DNA of 64,000 nucleotides from Bacillota bacterium (GCA_026627065.1 JAPNUO010000001.1:558001-622000), one strand, 5' to 3'; positions 9,380-19,344 are shown, numbered from the stretch's first letter. Notes: a model not told the origin generated them from the sequence alone. A program made the numbers and translations.

Positions 9380-12139
9380 ATGAACCGACTACAGGCTATT
9401 CGCGAGCTCGGACAAAGCCTTTGGTACGATAACATCCGGCGAGGCATCCTAGATTCCGGCGAACTGGAAAAACTCATCGAGGCCGGCATTACGGGGGTAA
9501 CCTCAAATCCCACCATTTTTGAGCATGCCATTAACGGGTCGCACGATTATGACGCCGCCATTCGTCAGTGGGCCCCGCGACTAAAGGATGTTCACGCGCT
9601 TTATGACGCGTTGGTTTTGGAAGATATTGGACGCGGCGCGGACCTTTTAAGGCCTGTCTACGATGCGACCGGGGGAGAAGATGGCTATATCAGCATTGAA
9701 GTGCCGCCAACCCTTGCCCATGACACCGACGGCACTGTGGCGGAAGCGCACCGCCTTTTCCACGCGCTGTCCCGTCCCAACGTGATGATTAAAGTACCTG
9801 CGACGCCGCAAGGGATTCCCGCTATTCGCCGGTTGATCAGCGACGGCGTGAATGTCAACGTGACGTTGATTTTTAGCTTGGATATGTATCGCCAAGTCAT
9901 CGACGCCTATCTTTCGGGGCTAGAAGACCGCCTGGCGCGAGGGGGATCGGTTTCCGACGTGGCTTCGGTGGCCAGCTTTTTCGTAAGCCGCGTAGACACG
10001 TTGGTCGATCGACTCATCGCCGAACGTGGCCTCAACGAGTCATTAAAAGGGAAGGCAGCGATTGCCAATGCCAAACTCGCCTATCAGCTGTTTCTAGAGG
10101 AATTTTCCACCCCCCGTTACGAAGCGTTAAAGGCAAAAGGCGCGCGTGTCCAGCGACCGCTTTGGGCATCTACCAGCACCAAAAATCCTGCCTATCCTGA
10201 CCTTCTGTATGTCGAGGCACTGATTGGGCCAAATACAGTCGATACCCTGCCACCGGCCACGGTGGATGCGATCTTGGACCACGGAGTCGCCGCGCGCACA
10301 GTGGACCAGGGCGTCGACGAGGCTCGCGCCCACCTGGAACAGCTGGAATCGCTAGGCATCAAGATGACCGCTGTCACTGCACAACTTCTCCAGGAGGGCG
10401 TGGAAAGCTTTTTGCAGTCGTTCGTCACCCTGGAGCAAAGTCTCGCAAAAAAAATCGAGGCACTGAACCCGCCCCGTGGATCATTTTCGGTCGCGTCCTA
10501 TACCCCGCTCGTTGAACAGGCGGTCACTCGGTTAAAAACACTCAACGCGGTCCAACGTCTATGGGGCCACGACCCGTCACTCTGGTCTCAGGATCCCAGT
10601 CATCAAAAGATTATCAAAAACGCCTTAGGATGGCTTGACGTCGCCCAACGCGTGTTGGACGATTTGCCGCGCTTGACCCAGTTTGCCCAGGAAGTGAAAG
10701 CGGCGGGATTTACCCATGCCGTGGTCTTAGGCATGGGCGGAAGCAGCCTCGTGTCCGATGTCTTGCTCCATAGCTTTCCGGAGAGCGATGGGCTCATTTT
10801 GTATGTATTAGACACCACCAACCCAACCGCCATCGAAGAGCTTGAACAGGCGCTGCCTTTGCTGCAGACACTTTTCATTGTGGCGTCTAAATCCGGCACA
10901 ACCACGGAGCCCAATGCCTTCTATCATTATTTCTGGCATAAAGTGGAACAAGCGGGTCGCGATCCCGCCCCTCAATTTATCGCCATCACCGATCCCGGAA
11001 CCAGCATGGCTCAAGAAGCTGAAGCGCGTCACTTTCGCGAAATCTTTCTCAATCCTCCCGATATCGGTGGACGATATTCTGCCTTATCGTGGTTTGGCAT
11101 GGTTCCCGGAATCTTGCGTGGGATTGACATCCAGCAATTTTTAACGGAAGCGCTGGCGATGCAAGCTCAGTGCACTGTCGAAGACGTCGAAGGCAACCCT
11201 GGCGCCTACCTGGGCGCGGTCTTGGGGGCATTGGCCAAGCACGGGCTAGACAAAGTGACATTCGTCATGGACGAGTCAGTCAGCCACTTAGCTGACTGGC
11301 TGGAACAGCTGCTCGCGGAGTCCACCGGAAAGCTGGGGACGGGACTGATTCCTGTGGCTCACGAACCGCTCCTCGCTCCCGAAGAGTACTCGAATGATCG
11401 CGTTTTTGTCTTTTACGAGCAGTCCGGGCAAGAGCAACCGTTGGCCAACGCCTTGCAGTCCTCTCATCCGGTGATTCGGTTTTCGGTATCCTCCCCCTAT
11501 CAACTGGCTCAGGAATTTTATCGCTGGGAAATTGCGACCGCCGTGGCGGGAATCCTTTTGGAAATTGACGCATTTGACCAACCTAACGTGCAAGAAAGCA
11601 AGGACAATACCAAGGCTATCTTAGAGCATCTCGTCGATGGCCACCTCCCGCCCGAAACCTTAAATGCCTGGCAGCAGGGATTGTGGACGGCCTCGCCGTC
11701 CATTCTGGCGGAATCTCACACCCTCGAGCAGGCTCTTTTGCAGCTGTTGCAACAATCTTCCCCGCAAAGCTATATTGCGCTGATGGCCTACATGGCCCAA
11801 AGCGCCACGCTCGACGACGCGTTCAAACGTTTGCGCCGCGTGTTGACCCAAAAGACCGGACGCCCGACGACACTAGGCTACGGCCCGCGTTTCCTACACT
11901 CCACGGGACAGTTGCATAAGGGCGGCCCGGCGACGGGACTCTTCATTCAGTTTGTCGCCAACAGCGGTCCTACCCTGCTGGTTCCCGGGGATGGCTATGA
12001 TTTCATGACCCTAATGTCGGCCCAGGCCCTCGGCGACTTCCAATCGCTCAACGCGCACGGCCGTCCGGTCCTGCGAATCCTGATCGGTGAACGCGCGACT
12101 CAAGCGATCGACGCTCTGATTGGCTTCTTGTCGTCTTAG
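9380..12139 (+). CDS. tal-pgi: Bifunctional transaldolase / glucose-6-phosphate isomerase
   Basis: A 919-residue fusion. Residues 1 to about 370 are transaldolase: the conserved TGVTSNPTIFEHA and the Schiff-base lysine Lys138 in NVMIKVPATPQG. Residues from about 385 to the end are glucose-6-phosphate isomerase: MGGSSLVSDVL, the phosphate-binding SKSGTTTEPNAF, and DIGGRYSALSWFG. Joining the two activities means fructose-6-phosphate released by transaldolase can be turned directly into glucose-6-phosphate, the substrate of zwf two genes downstream, favouring a cyclic pathway (inference). There is no stop or frameshift at the junction. RBS GGGAGG lies 8 bases before ATG 9380. The fusion is known from a few thermophilic and acidophilic bacteria, including Sulfobacillus. 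Confidence 0.95.
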   Translation: MNRLQAIRELGQSLWYDNIRRGILDSGELEKLIEAGITGVTSNPTIFEHAINGSHDYDAAIRQWAPRLKDVHALYDALVLEDIGRGADLLRPVYDATGGEDGYISIEVPPTLAHDTDGTVAEAHRLFHALSRPNVMIKVPATPQGIPAIRRLISDGVNVNVTLIFSLDMYRQVIDAYLSGLEDRLARGGSVSDVASVASFFVSRVDTLVDRLIAERGLNESLKGKAAIANAKLAYQLFLEEFSTPRYEALKAKGARVQRPLWASTSTKNPAYPDLLYVEALIGPNTVDTLPPATVDAILDHGVAARTVDQGVDEARAHLEQLESLGIKMTAVTAQLLQEGVESFLQSFVTLEQSLAKKIEALNPPRGSFSVASYTPLVEQAVTRLKTLNAVQRLWGHDPSLWSQDPSHQKIIKNALGWLDVAQRVLDDLPRLTQFAQEVKAAGFTHAVVLGMGGSSLVSDVLLHSFPESDGLILYVLDTTNPTAIEELEQALPLLQTLFIVASKSGTTTEPNAFYHYFWHKVEQAGRDPAPQFIAITDPGTSMAQEAEARHFREIFLNPPDIGGRYSALSWFGMVPGILRGIDIQQFLTEALAMQAQCTVEDVEGNPGAYLGAVLGALAKHGLDKVTFVMDESVSHLADWLEQLLAESTGKLGTGLIPVAHEPLLAPEEYSNDRVFVFYEQSGQEQPLANALQSSHPVIRFSVSSPYQLAQEFYRWEIATAVAGILLEIDAFDQPNVQESKDNTKAILEHLVDGHLPPETLNAWQQGLWTASPSILAESHTLEQALLQLLQQSSPQSYIALMAYMAQSATLDDAFKRLRRVLTQKTGRPTTLGYGPRFLHSTGQLHKGGPATGLFIQFVANSGPTLLVPGDGYDFMTLMSAQALGDFQSLNAHGRPVLRILIGERATQAIDALIGFLSS

Positions 12140-12168
12140 CTTGAGTCAATTCTACGGAGGTGACCGAT

Positions 12169-13068
12169 ATGCGCTTAGCAATGATTGGATTAGGTCGCAT
12201 GGGGGGGAACATGGCGGAACGCCTCTTGCGGTCGGGACATGAGGTCGTGGTATACGACCCCAATCCTGAGGCGCGGCAGCGCCTAGCCGAACGGGGCGGT
12301 GAGCCAGCGGAGACGCTCGATGCGGTCGTAACCGCCTTGCAGGCTCCGCGCCTCGTATGGGTCATGGTTCCAGCTGGGCAACCGACCGAAGACACGCTTA
12401 ACCGATTGTTTTCTTTACTCTCGCCGGGAGACATCGTAATTGACGGCGGCAATTCCAATTTTCGCGATTCCATGCGCCGGGCAGAGGCGGCCAAGAGTCA
12501 TCAGATAGAGTTTATCGACGCCGGCACTAGCGGAGGCATCTGGGGCTTGGAGTTCGGGTATTGCTTGATGGTGGGCGGCAGCCCCGAGGCGGTGCGGGTC
12601 GCAGAGCCAATTTTCCGTGCTCTGGCGCCGGAGGATGGCTTTTTGCACGTGGGTCCTGCGGGCGCGGGTCATTTCGTGAAAATGGTGCACAACGGCATCG
12701 AATACGGCTTGCTTCAAGCCTACGGAGAAGGCTTTGAAATTTTACAGGCTTCGCAGTTTCCCTTAGACTTAGGGAAAATTGCCGAGCTCTGGAGGCATGG
12801 AAGCGTCGTCCGCAGTTGGCTCTTAGATCTTTTAGCCGATGCTTACAAGAAAAATCCAACCCTGGAGCACATTCGGGGATACGTGGATGATTCGGGCGAA
12901 GGGCGCTGGACCGTCTTTGAATCTATTCAAGAAAACGTGCCAGCCCCAGTCATCACGTTATCGCTGTTGGCCCGCCTAGCCTCCCGCCAGGAGGAGTCGT
13001 ACTCGGCCAAGGTGATCGCCGCTTTGCGCAATGAATTCGGAGGCCATCAGATTCATACTGATTCGTGA
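12169..13068 (+). CDS. gnd: 6-phosphogluconate dehydrogenase, short form
   Basis: Oxidatively decarboxylates 6-phosphogluconate to ribulose-5-phosphate. At 299 residues it is the short type, not the roughly 470-residue enterobacterial one. Motifs are the nucleotide-binding GLGRMGGNM at residues 7-15, the substrate-binding DAGTSGGIWG and the catalytic GAGHFVKMVHNGIEYG. The start is ATG 12169. A GTG at 12160 is embedded in the ribosome binding site ACGGAGGTG and is rejected. Cofactor preference cannot be fixed by eye. It follows the fusion gene by 29 bases. Confidence 0.95.
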   Translation: MRLAMIGLGRMGGNMAERLLRSGHEVVVYDPNPEARQRLAERGGEPAETLDAVVTALQAPRLVWVMVPAGQPTEDTLNRLFSLLSPGDIVIDGGNSNFRDSMRRAEAAKSHQIEFIDAGTSGGIWGLEFGYCLMVGGSPEAVRVAEPIFRALAPEDGFLHVGPAGAGHFVKMVHNGIEYGLLQAYGEGFEILQASQFPLDLGKIAELWRHGSVVRSWLLDLLADAYKKNPTLEHIRGYVDDSGEGRWTVFESIQENVPAPVITLSLLARLASRQEESYSAKVIAALRNEFGGHQIHTDS

Positions 13069-13080
13069 TAAGGAGTGGCT

Positions 13081-14616
13081 ATGATCGACACAATCATAGA
13101 GGAGCAGGCTTCTCCGCAGACGGCTCCCAGCCGCCGCCGGCCTGATCCGTTTACGTTCGTGATTTTCGGGGCGGCCGGCGACCTCGCTCATCGCAAGCTG
13201 TTCCCCGCCTTGTATAACCTCATGGTAGACGGGTTTCTCGGCGCTTCCTGCCGTATTCTCGGCATCGCCCGGCGCCCGTACCAGGTTGAGGAATTCCGCG
13301 CCGAGGTGGCTAATGCCATTGCCCAGCATTCCCGACGCGCTCCTGATCCTACGGTCCTGCAACAGTTGCTCGACAATACGACCTACTTACGGGCAGACTT
13401 TTATGACGCCGCCCAATACCAGGCGCTTAAAGCCGTACTGACCGACCCGGAGGGGCACTACCCGTCCAACTACCTCTTTTATCTCGCCACCCCTCCGAGC
13501 GCCTACCCGGTAATTGCCGAGCATTTAGGCCGAGTTGACTTGGCTCGCCCGCAGCGTTCCGACCAGTGGGTGCGAATTATTGTCGAAAAACCCTTCGGTC
13601 ACGACCTGGACTCGGCCGTGGCGCTCAACAGCCAGTTACATCAAGTATTCGACGAGTCCCAAATTTACCGTATCGACCATTATCTTGGCAAAGAAACGGT
13701 ACAAAATATCTTGGTGTTTCGGTTTGCCAACGGCATCTTCGAGCCACTCTGGACTCGGCAATACATTGATCACGTGCAAATCACGGTGGCTGAGTCCCTA
13801 GGGGTCGCCGGGCGTGGTTCCTACTACGACCAAGCAGGAGCTTTGCGCGACATGGTGCAAAACCACATGCTACAGCTGGTGTCGCTCATCGCCATGGAAC
13901 CGCCCGTCGCCTTTGAAGCCGACGCGGTACGGGACGAAAAGGTCAAAGTCCTGCGATCAATTCGTCCCTTTTCCACCCGCGATGTCGCCAACTACACGGT
14001 TCGCGCCCAGTATGAAGCCGGAGTCATTGACGGCCACCGCGTGCCCGGTTTCTTGGATGAACCCGATATTGCTTCCGATAGTCGAACGGAATCTTATGTC
14101 GCGCTACGGTTACTTATCGACAACTGGCGCTGGGCCGGCGTGCCTTTTTATTTGCGCACGGGAAAGCGGTTGGCCAAACGGGCGACAGAAATTGCTATTC
14201 AATTTAAGACGGCCCCGCATCGCTTTTTCCAGCAGACCGAAACCCCTGAACTCTCGCCCAACCTCCTGACGATTAAAATTCAGCCCGACGAAGGCATTTC
14301 GTTGCGATTTGGCGCCAAGCAGCCCGGCCCAGAAATCAAAGTCCGTACCGTAAACATGGAATTTTTGTACGGCACGTCCTTTGCCGGCACTCCGCCTGAA
14401 GCCTACGAACGGCTGCTGTTAGACGCCATGATTGGCGATTCAACCTTGTTTACGCGCAAAGACGAAGTGGAAGCCGCGTGGGCCCTAGTTTCTTCAATCT
14501 TATACGGATGGCAAAGGGCCCGCGGACCGATTCCTACCTATGAGGCAGGAAGCTGGGGCCCCCGTGAAGCGGATGACCTCATCGAGCGCGACGGCTTTCG
14601 CTGGCGGCGCCCATAA
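13081..14616 (+). CDS. zwf: Glucose-6-phosphate 1-dehydrogenase
   Basis: First and committing step of the oxidative pentose-phosphate pathway, giving 6-phosphogluconolactone and NADPH. The 511-residue protein shows the dinucleotide-binding FGAAGDLAHRKLFPAL near residue 25 and the active-site RIDHYLGKETVQN. The start is ATG 13081. The nearby in-frame GTG 13075 overlaps the ribosome binding site AAGGAG and is rejected. It begins 12 bases after gnd, so the two are probably co-translated. Confidence 0.97.
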   Translation: MIDTIIEEQASPQTAPSRRRPDPFTFVIFGAAGDLAHRKLFPALYNLMVDGFLGASCRILGIARRPYQVEEFRAEVANAIAQHSRRAPDPTVLQQLLDNTTYLRADFYDAAQYQALKAVLTDPEGHYPSNYLFYLATPPSAYPVIAEHLGRVDLARPQRSDQWVRIIVEKPFGHDLDSAVALNSQLHQVFDESQIYRIDHYLGKETVQNILVFRFANGIFEPLWTRQYIDHVQITVAESLGVAGRGSYYDQAGALRDMVQNHMLQLVSLIAMEPPVAFEADAVRDEKVKVLRSIRPFSTRDVANYTVRAQYEAGVIDGHRVPGFLDEPDIASDSRTESYVALRLLIDNWRWAGVPFYLRTGKRLAKRATEIAIQFKTAPHRFFQQTETPELSPNLLTIKIQPDEGISLRFGAKQPGPEIKVRTVNMEFLYGTSFAGTPPEAYERLLLDAMIGDSTLFTRKDEVEAAWALVSSILYGWQRARGPIPTYEAGSWGPREADDLIERDGFRWRRP

Positions 14617-14669
14617 CTTGGCGTTGGTCCTCGCCGGGCGAAATCTTCTGGGAAAGGGATGACCTTCGC

Positions 14670-15386
14670 GTGACGCTGTCGCAGGTCCAAGTGCATGTCG
14701 AGGACTCTCCGACCGACGTAGTGCAAAGCCTGGCTCATCAACTGTGGGAGTGGGCTCACCAAGATTGCGAGGCGCATGAGTTTGCCGCCTGGGCACTTCC
14801 CGGCGGCCACACGCCTATCAGCCTCTATGAACGGCTCGCCGCCGATCAGTCCCGCTGGCCGTGGCCGTCCTTGCGCCTCTACTTGGGTGATGAGCGGCGG
14901 GTCCCCCCAACCGATCCATTGAACAACTTCAGCATGATTCGCAAGCATCTTTTGGATCGTCTGCGGGTGCCCCCCGCCGCTGTATATCCTTGGCCCACGC
15001 TCGCCGCAGTACCGGATTGTCTAGCCAGTTATCGCCAATACCTTTCGCCGTTGCCCCGCGAAGAGGGCTATCCGCAGCTGGATGTCGCTTTGTTGGGTAT
15101 GGGCGACGATGGCCACACGGCCTCGGTATTCCCCGAGTCACCGCAATATTTTGCACAAGGGTGGGTCGCCTGCGGACCTGGCCCTCAGGTGGACCGCCTG
15201 ACGTTGACGCTTCCCCTCCTTCGCCATGCACGACGGGTGGTGTTCTTAATTACCGGCGCGGCGAAGGCAGACCGTGTGCGCCACTGCCTGACGGATGCGG
15301 AGGCGCTTGAGCCGGCAGCTCTCTTGACCCGCCAGGCCAAGGAGGTGCACTGGTTTCTTGATCGAGGCAGCGCGCAGGCGTTGTGA
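14670..15386 (+). CDS. pgl: 6-phosphogluconolactonase
   Basis: Hydrolyses 6-phosphogluconolactone between the Zwf and Gnd steps. The 238-residue protein belongs to the NagB-like (SOL/DevB) family: LPGGHTPISLYERLA near residue 45, LGDERRVPPTDPLNNF and LGMGDDGHTASVFP. The start is GTG 14670 with AAAGGG about 11 bases upstream; the intervening ATG at 14659 is out of frame and quickly stopped. With tkt, tal-pgi, gnd and zwf it completes the oxidative branch in one operon. Confidence 0.93.
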   Translation: MTLSQVQVHVEDSPTDVVQSLAHQLWEWAHQDCEAHEFAAWALPGGHTPISLYERLAADQSRWPWPSLRLYLGDERRVPPTDPLNNFSMIRKHLLDRLRVPPAAVYPWPTLAAVPDCLASYRQYLSPLPREEGYPQLDVALLGMGDDGHTASVFPESPQYFAQGWVACGPGPQVDRLTLTLPLLRHARRVVFLITGAAKADRVRHCLTDAEALEPAALLTRQAKEVHWFLDRGSAQAL

Positions 15387-16053
15387 CCAACGCCTGCCTC
15401 TTCTGATTTGGGACATTGACGGCACCTTGCTGGCGGTCACCGGCATCGGTCGCCGGGCCATGAACGAGGCTTTTCACGAGTGCTACGGCATTGCCGGAGC
15501 GTTTGACATCGTGGATTTCGCTGGCGCTCACGATCATGCGCTCTGGGCTGAGGCCGCGCATCGGCATCAAATATGTGATGGCGATTCCGCGGCTCTCTTT
15601 TTTCATCGCTATCTTAGACGTCTGGCAGCACTCTTGGCCGCGTTTCCGCTCCCCGTCCTTCCGGGCGTTGTCCAGGCCCTCTCTCAACTGTCGGCGGCAG
15701 GTTATGAGTTGGCTTTGGGAACGGGAAACATTCGCCCCGCCGCCTATTTGAAGCTGGGCCGCGCCGGTCTCGCCCACTTTTTCCCCGCGGGCGGATTTTC
15801 ATCGCCCGGGGCCTCGCGTCAAGAGATTCTCGACCAAGCCCTTCAAAGCTCACAGCGCGGTGCCCCCTGCGCGGTGGTCATCGGGGATACTCCCATCGAC
15901 GTGCGCGCCGCTCATGCACGGGGTCTTGCCGCAGTGGCGGTGGCCACAGGTCGCTTCTCTGCGTCCGATCTCGCTCAAGCAGGAGCCGATCTCGTGCTCG
16001 ACACCCTCGAAGACACCAAGCCCCTGCGCCATCTTCTCCATGCCCTGCCTTAA
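15358..16053 (+). CDS. HAD-superfamily phosphatase
   Basis: A 231-residue haloacid dehalogenase-fold hydrolase. Motif I is WDIDGTLLAVTG, motif II the GTGN segment, and motif IV GDTPIDVRAAHARG; a helical cap lies between I and II. It resembles phosphoglycolate phosphatase-type enzymes, but the substrate is unknown. The best start is TTG 15358, with AAGGAGG 12 bases upstream, overlapping the end of pgl by 29 bases. Last gene of the pentose-phosphate operon; it could remove a phosphorylated by-product of that pathway (inference). It ends 4 bases inside the convergent aminotransferase gene. Confidence 0.85.
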   Translation: MIEAARRRCDQRLPLLIWDIDGTLLAVTGIGRRAMNEAFHECYGIAGAFDIVDFAGAHDHALWAEAAHRHQICDGDSAALFFHRYLRRLAALLAAFPLPVLPGVVQALSQLSAAGYELALGTGNIRPAAYLKLGRAGLAHFFPAGGFSSPGASRQEILDQALQSSQRGAPCAVVIGDTPIDVRAAHARGLAAVAVATGRFSASDLAQAGADLVLDTLEDTKPLRHLLHALP

Positions 16054-17408
16054 TCAGGATCCCCTTCGACCAACGAGCTAAGCGCTTCATGAAACACGGC
16101 CGTGTGGCGGTCGACGTCGGCAGCACTGGTCGCGGGCGACATCAAGGCCATGTTGTGAAATGGCGTCATTAGAATGCCCCGGTTTAAACTGAACAAGTGC
16201 ATATAGCGATCCAGCTCAGGGTCGATAGCCAGCCAAGCTTCAGTGCCATTTTGGGCAGGTTGTGGCCGAAACCAGTACTCCACCCGACCGCCTAGCCGGG
16301 TGACATTCCAAGGGACGTGAAATCGTTCGATGCCTTCTTGCACGCCATTTAAAAACCGTTCGGCCATCCTATCCGCGTGGTCAAACGCCGCCGTGGTCCA
16401 TACGTGCTCGAGCGTTGCCCGCATGGCCGCTAGGGAAAGCGCATTGCCCGCCAGGGTGCCGCCAATGCCGCCAGTGTCCGCTTCGTCGATGACTCGTCTC
16501 GATGCCCACTGCGCCGCGACTTCTTCTGAAAACCCATAGGCTGCCCCAGGAATGCCGCCCGCCACGGCCTTGCCAATGGTGACGAAGTCCGGCTCCAAAT
16601 GGTGTGCCCGAGTATAACCGCCCGGGCCGGCGCATAGCGTATGCGTCTCGTCAATGATCAAAAACGTGCCCGTCTCCCGCGTGAGCGACCGCAGTGCCTC
16701 GTGAAAGCCTGGCTGAGGATGCACAATACCAATATTGGTCAGTACCGGCTCCGTGAGCACGGCGGCAACATCGCGGGGCGCCAACGCTTCTTCGAGCGCT
16801 TTGACATCGTTGAATTCCACGACTTTCGTCGTCACCGAAGGGTCAACCGGCGGCCCCAAATTGCCGGATCGCGGACGAGGTCCTTCCGAAGTCAGGGTAA
16901 TAAATGCTTCATCAACCGTACCGTGGTAACACCAGTTGAACACAAGAATCTTTGACCGGCCGGTCAGGTGGCGCGCCAGGCGAAGGGAAAAGCGATTCGC
17001 GTCCGTCGCCGTCAGCGCCATCTGCCAGTATTTCAGACCAAAACGACGCTGCAATTCCTCTCCGACCCAAATAGCATCCTCCGTTGGCAACATAAATGTC
17101 GTGCCCTGGCTTACGCGTCTGGCCACTGCGTCCACCACGGCAGGCGGTGCATGTCCCGTCATGCTCCCAGTATCGCCCAGACAAAAATCAATATATTCGT
17201 GACCGTCCACGTCGACAAAGTGGGCTCCTGCTCCTTCGCGGACAAAAATGGGAAATCCGCCTGCCCACCTGACCATCCAGTTCATAGGAACCCCGTCCAA
17301 AAGACTATGCCGCGCCCGCTCAAAAAGCTCCCATGAACGAGGGTGGTTCTGGCGAAACCGATCAATTTCGGATTCCAGGTTTTGTGTTAATCGTTTTCGC
17401 GAAATCAT
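16050..17408 (-). CDS. Class III aminotransferase (HemL-like)
   Basis: A 452-residue PLP enzyme of the glutamate-1-semialdehyde aminomutase / aspartate aminotransferase group. The PLP lysine is in TIGKAVAGGIPGAA, and the Asp contacting the pyridine nitrogen is in LIIDETHTLCAGPGGYTR. True HemL proteins carry DEV at that point, so DETHT suggests a different substrate, and heme synthesis is not implied. It also shows GHAPPAVVDAVARR and NWCYHGTVDEAF. ATG 17408 has AAGGAG 8 bases upstream. It is monocistronic, convergent with the HAD gene, with a good promoter. Confidence 0.8.
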   Translation of the reverse strand: MISRKRLTQNLESEIDRFRQNHPRSWELFERARHSLLDGVPMNWMVRWAGGFPIFVREGAGAHFVDVDGHEYIDFCLGDTGSMTGHAPPAVVDAVARRVSQGTTFMLPTEDAIWVGEELQRRFGLKYWQMALTATDANRFSLRLARHLTGRSKILVFNWCYHGTVDEAFITLTSEGPRPRSGNLGPPVDPSVTTKVVEFNDVKALEEALAPRDVAAVLTEPVLTNIGIVHPQPGFHEALRSLTRETGTFLIIDETHTLCAGPGGYTRAHHLEPDFVTIGKAVAGGIPGAAYGFSEEVAAQWASRRVIDEADTGGIGGTLAGNALSLAAMRATLEHVWTTAAFDHADRMAERFLNGVQEGIERFHVPWNVTRLGGRVEYWFRPQPAQNGTEAWLAIDPELDRYMHLFSLNRGILMTPFHNMALMSPATSAADVDRHTAVFHEALSSLVEGDPD

Positions 17409-17481
17409 CCATGTCTCTCCTTACGGGTACCACGCCTAATTGCAGCCGACTGTTCCTAAGATTTGCCGACCACTTCGGAAG

Positions 17482-17510
17482 ATTATATCATCCGCCCCGT
17501 TGGGAAACAA
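17482..17510 (-). promoter_or_regulatory. Promoter of the aminotransferase gene
   Basis: Minus-strand TTGTTT (17505-17510), 17-base spacer, TATAAT (17482-17487), 74 bases before the ATG. Confidence 0.7.
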
Positions 17511-17599
17511 ATGAGATGCCCCAGACAGATGTACTCATCATTGTATTCACGCCGCAGAAGGCGGCATTTTCTGCCGGATCGGGTGATTAGGATTGCCAT

Positions 17600-17761
17600 T
17601 CCTAAATGACGTGCGGATCCTCGACGGTGTGGGGACCATCGCCACCGAAACGGCATGGCATCCCGATTGAGCCACTCATTATAGACTAAGATCCGGTCGG
17701 TCAGTTCCTCGAGGGAGTTCACTCGGATGCGCTTTAGCAGTTGTGTCGACAGCTTACACAT
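17600..17761 (-). pseudogene. IS630-like transposase remnant
   Basis: Minus-strand translation contains RIRVNSLEELTDRILVYNEW followed by LNRDAMPFRWRWS. This matches the usual C-terminal ending of IS630-family transposases (helix, Tyr-Asn, then PFRW). No catalytic DDE residues and no start are found upstream, so only the tail survives. Confidence 0.45.
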
Positions 17762-18119
17762 CCACCGCGTTTTGCAACCGGGCTGTACTGAGATTGAGCG
17801 TCGCCCAGGTCAATCCGAGCCCCTCATTCCCACCAATAGCGGTAGAGCTATCGCGAAGAGCGGCTGGACTTGTCCCTCGGTATGTTCGGAAATGGACTGC
17901 AGGATTGACCATTGCGATGAACTCCTGTACGATTTCTCATTCTTCAAGAATTCTACGAGACATTTGCGACTGATCCTCATTCTTCCTGCTAAGGCAACCG
18001 GCGTTGTTCACGCTGTGGTGAACCTCCCTTCCCTAAAGGTCGGAGATTCTGGGGGAGCCGCTGTGTGCTGCATCGCGGGGTGTGAACCCCTCGGAGTGAC
18101 CCTCCGGACTCGCTACCGC
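17762..18119. other. Gene-free stretch between insertion-sequence remnants
   Basis: No convincing gene. It holds a hairpin GTTCAC-gctgtg-GTGAAC (18006-18023) just downstream of the tnpB remnant, where the right end and guide-RNA scaffold of an IS605-type element would be expected. The rest shows no readable protein family. Confidence 0.4.
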
Positions 18120-19170
18120 CTATCCCACCAGCAATTCCCCGGGTTCAGCCGGACCACGCCTTGACAAGGTGATACGTGATTCGTGGGGGTTCACGCACTC
18201 CCCGGGGCGAATCTTCCCATGCATCCCCTGGTTGAGGATGTTCACCGCGCCCACCCCATCGCAGTGAGCCCGATGGTCACAGGCGCGACAGCGGTAGGTG
18301 CGACCCGCCACCTTGTTGAGGTGACCATAGCGCAGACACGTTGTGGACGTGTACGCTTCGTTGATTTTCACCAGCTGGATGCCCTGTCGTCGGATCTTGT
18401 ACGCCAAGTTGTTCCAAGCGGCTAAATTCCAACACTCCGACCTCTTGGGTAGTCTGTCGGTACCGGCGATGGCGGGTGTCCTGGTTAAGGGTGCCCGATA
18501 GTCCGTAAAGTGGACGGTGAACTCCTATTGTCGGCAAAAGTCCACGAACTGATTTACCGCATGATGCAGGGTATTGCGCGTGATTCGTCCGACCTTTTGG
18601 CTCCGGCGATGCCGGGCACGATTCAGCCGTTGGCGCCGTCGCAATCCGGGTTTTGTACGTGCTCCTTTCTAGCGCAGGGCGGGTTGGTCCTTGGCCCGGC
18701 CCTGGTTGACAGAGCGCAGTCCCCAGCCAGCCACGGCTAAGGCTTCCAGCCCATCCGGCCACGACTCCCAAATGAATGACGCCAATGTCCAGGTCGCCCG
18801 CCGGGCCGGAAGAAAGGGGGACCGGATCGGCCTTGCGCGGGAGAAGGTCAAGTAAATTTCGCCATAGCCCAATTCGGCCTGCAACCAGCGCCCCACTCGG
18901 CAGATCCTGCGGGAGATGCACCCGAATCGGGTTGCGACCGCATCCCAGCGGCAGGAACAGAAACCGGCCCCTCATCTCCAAGGCTTGCCCCTTAAAATCG
19001 GGTTGAAGTACCGGCGGAATCGCCGGGGATGGCGCGCCTTATTATCGCCTTGTTGGCGCTTGGTGCGCACCCCGTCGATCGTGGCGCAAGCACCGATTGG
19101 GCATGCAACGGAAAGCGTCGTTGGAAATGAGCTTTGAGTTGAGCTGGCGGTGGGCCATCACCATTGCCGA
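18120..19170 (-). pseudogene. tnpB: Degenerate tnpB (IS200/IS605 family, RNA-guided nuclease)
   Basis: Read leftward, TnpB segments appear in order but in different frames: LKAHFQRRFPLHAQSV near 19100-19160, ATIDGVRTKRQQG near 19040-19090, the RuvC-I-like DLDIGVIHLGV near 18780, and the C-terminal zinc ribbon in KINEAYTSTTCLRYGHLN, YRCRACDHRAHCD and GVGAVNILNQ at 18220-18370. The first Cys-pair is changed: the usual CxxCG reads CLRYG. The body from about 18400 to 19000 is frameshifted several times, so the nuclease is dead. Confidence 0.8.
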
Positions 19171-19344
19171 TGACGGCAGAATCGATTAATCTTCACCAAG
19201 CGCGTCCACAGGTCGCAGCGCGGCGTACTTTCGAAGCCATGGCCCATTCTGTTGGGACAAGGACACTCGATAGGCGAAGACGGTCGTTTCTGCGTGCCTA
19301 CCTGCTTACTCGACGAATCGTCATCTCATTTATCCGTTGGGTCT

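Noticed and set aside
16050..17408. hemL (heme synthesis)
   Set aside because: The DETHT motif and lack of hem neighbours do not support glutamate-1-semialdehyde aminomutase.
18120..19170. An intact Cas12-like or TnpB nuclease
   Set aside because: Several frameshifts and a lost zinc-ribbon cysteine show that the gene is broken.
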